A stretch of 5,772 nt of DNA from Flavobacteriales bacterium UBA5692 (GTDB lineage: Bacteria; Bacteroidota; Bacteroidia; Flavobacteriales_D; Sanyastnellaceae). The notes below the pieces were generated by a model that was not told where the DNA came from, ran no database searches, and worked only from the letters and a program-made list of their open reading frames with translations. Of this stretch, positions 5,598-5,772 are shown piece after piece. Location of the stretch: assembly GCA_002420235.1 (NCBI GenBank), contig DIHQ01000160.1, positions 1-5,772 of the forward strand, written 5' to 3'. Both the position numbers and the translations under genes were made by a program. Within the stretch, counting starts at the first letter, position 1, and the number at the start of each line of letters is the position of its first letter.

Positions 5598-5772
5598 TAC
5601 TTATCGGTTTTCTTGGCAGCGGGCTTTTTCGCTGCTGGTTTCTTGGCAGCAGGCTTTTTTGCTGCTGGTTTCTTCGCTGTGGGCTTTTTTGCCGCTGGTT
5701 TTTTGGCAGTGGGCTTTTTCGCTGCTGGTTTCTTGGCAGCTGGCTTTGTCGCTGCTGGTTTCTTGGCAGCGG
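5597..5772 (-). CDS. rplU: C-terminal end of ribosomal protein L21 with a Lys/Pro/Ala-rich tail (5' part outside the window)
   Basis: Only the last 57 codons are visible, ending in TAA at 5599-5597. They consist of repeated Lys-Lys-Pro-Ala-Ala, with a few Thr substitutions, and finish 'AAKKTDK'. The conserved L21 core is not in the window. The assignment rests on position: the stop overlaps the rpmA start by one base, L21 is the usual gene there, and Bacteroidota L21 proteins often carry basic Lys/Ala-rich C-terminal extensions. Such a tail would be disordered and strongly positive and could bind rRNA or other nucleic acid. A histone H1-like protein with the same kind of tail is the main alternative, less likely in this position. 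Confidence 0.75.
   Translation of the reverse strand, partial: AAKKPAATKPAAKKPAAKKPTAKKPAAKKPTAKKPAAKKPAAKKPAAKKPAAKKTDK
5609..5772 (-). repeat. 15-bp coding repeats arranged in an alternating 30-bp pattern
   Basis: Eleven consecutive 15-bp units start at 5609 and every 15 bp after it (the last is cut by the window edge at 14 bp), each encoding Ala-Ala, Lys-Lys and Pro in the same phase. On the plus strand, units alternate between type A, ttt-ctt-ggc-agc-ggg, and type B, ctt-ttt-cgc-tgc-tgg, so the true repeat period is 30 bp. Units 5 (tgt), 7 (agt) and 10 (tgt) carry changes that give Thr. The array continues out of the window. Confidence 0.9.

Noticed and set aside
5609..5772. CRISPR-like array or structural RNA
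   Set aside because: The repeats are contiguous with no spacers, keep codon phase and end in a stop overlapping rpmA, so they are coding.

Overview
The window looks like a chromosomal segment of a Bacteroidota bacterium, most likely a marine-type member of the Flavobacteriales. Four things suggest this. The minus strand has the order rplU-rpmA-serS, which is common in that phylum. The SerRS C-terminus (motif 3 'NGSALALPRIV', then 'GIRIPKVLVPY') resembles that of Bacteroidota. Most starts lack a Shine-Dalgarno sequence. The plus strand encodes a secreted protein with the 'IGQVF...LTQGFQQ' module that often precedes sorting domains in this phylum. Base composition looks moderate, roughly half GC by eye. 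Genus and species cannot be told from this sequence.

Left part (1-1436, plus strand): the 3' end of a large repetitive surface protein resembling a tail fibre, followed 30 bp later by a small secreted protein ending in a dockerin-like pair of calcium-binding repeats. A strong hairpin terminator at 1459-1495 closes this unit and sits between two converging transcription units.

Right part (1534-5772, minus strand, read right to left): the 3' end of rplU (ribosomal protein L21) with a long Lys-Lys-Pro-Ala-Ala tail; rpmA (L27), whose start overlaps the rplU stop; a 121-bp gap with a hairpin and a possible promoter; then serS, an unrecognised lipoprotein and a secreted tetratricopeptide-repeat (TPR) protein. 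The last three are joined by two ATGA stop/start overlaps, so they are almost certainly co-transcribed and probably translationally coupled. A translation gene cluster thus runs directly into two envelope genes of unknown role.

No RNA gene, insertion sequence, CRISPR array or defence system is visible. The least ordinary items are the fibre-like and dockerin-like secreted pair, the serS-coupled envelope pair, and the 30-bp alternating repeat that builds the L21 tail. None amounts to a clear new system on sequence alone.
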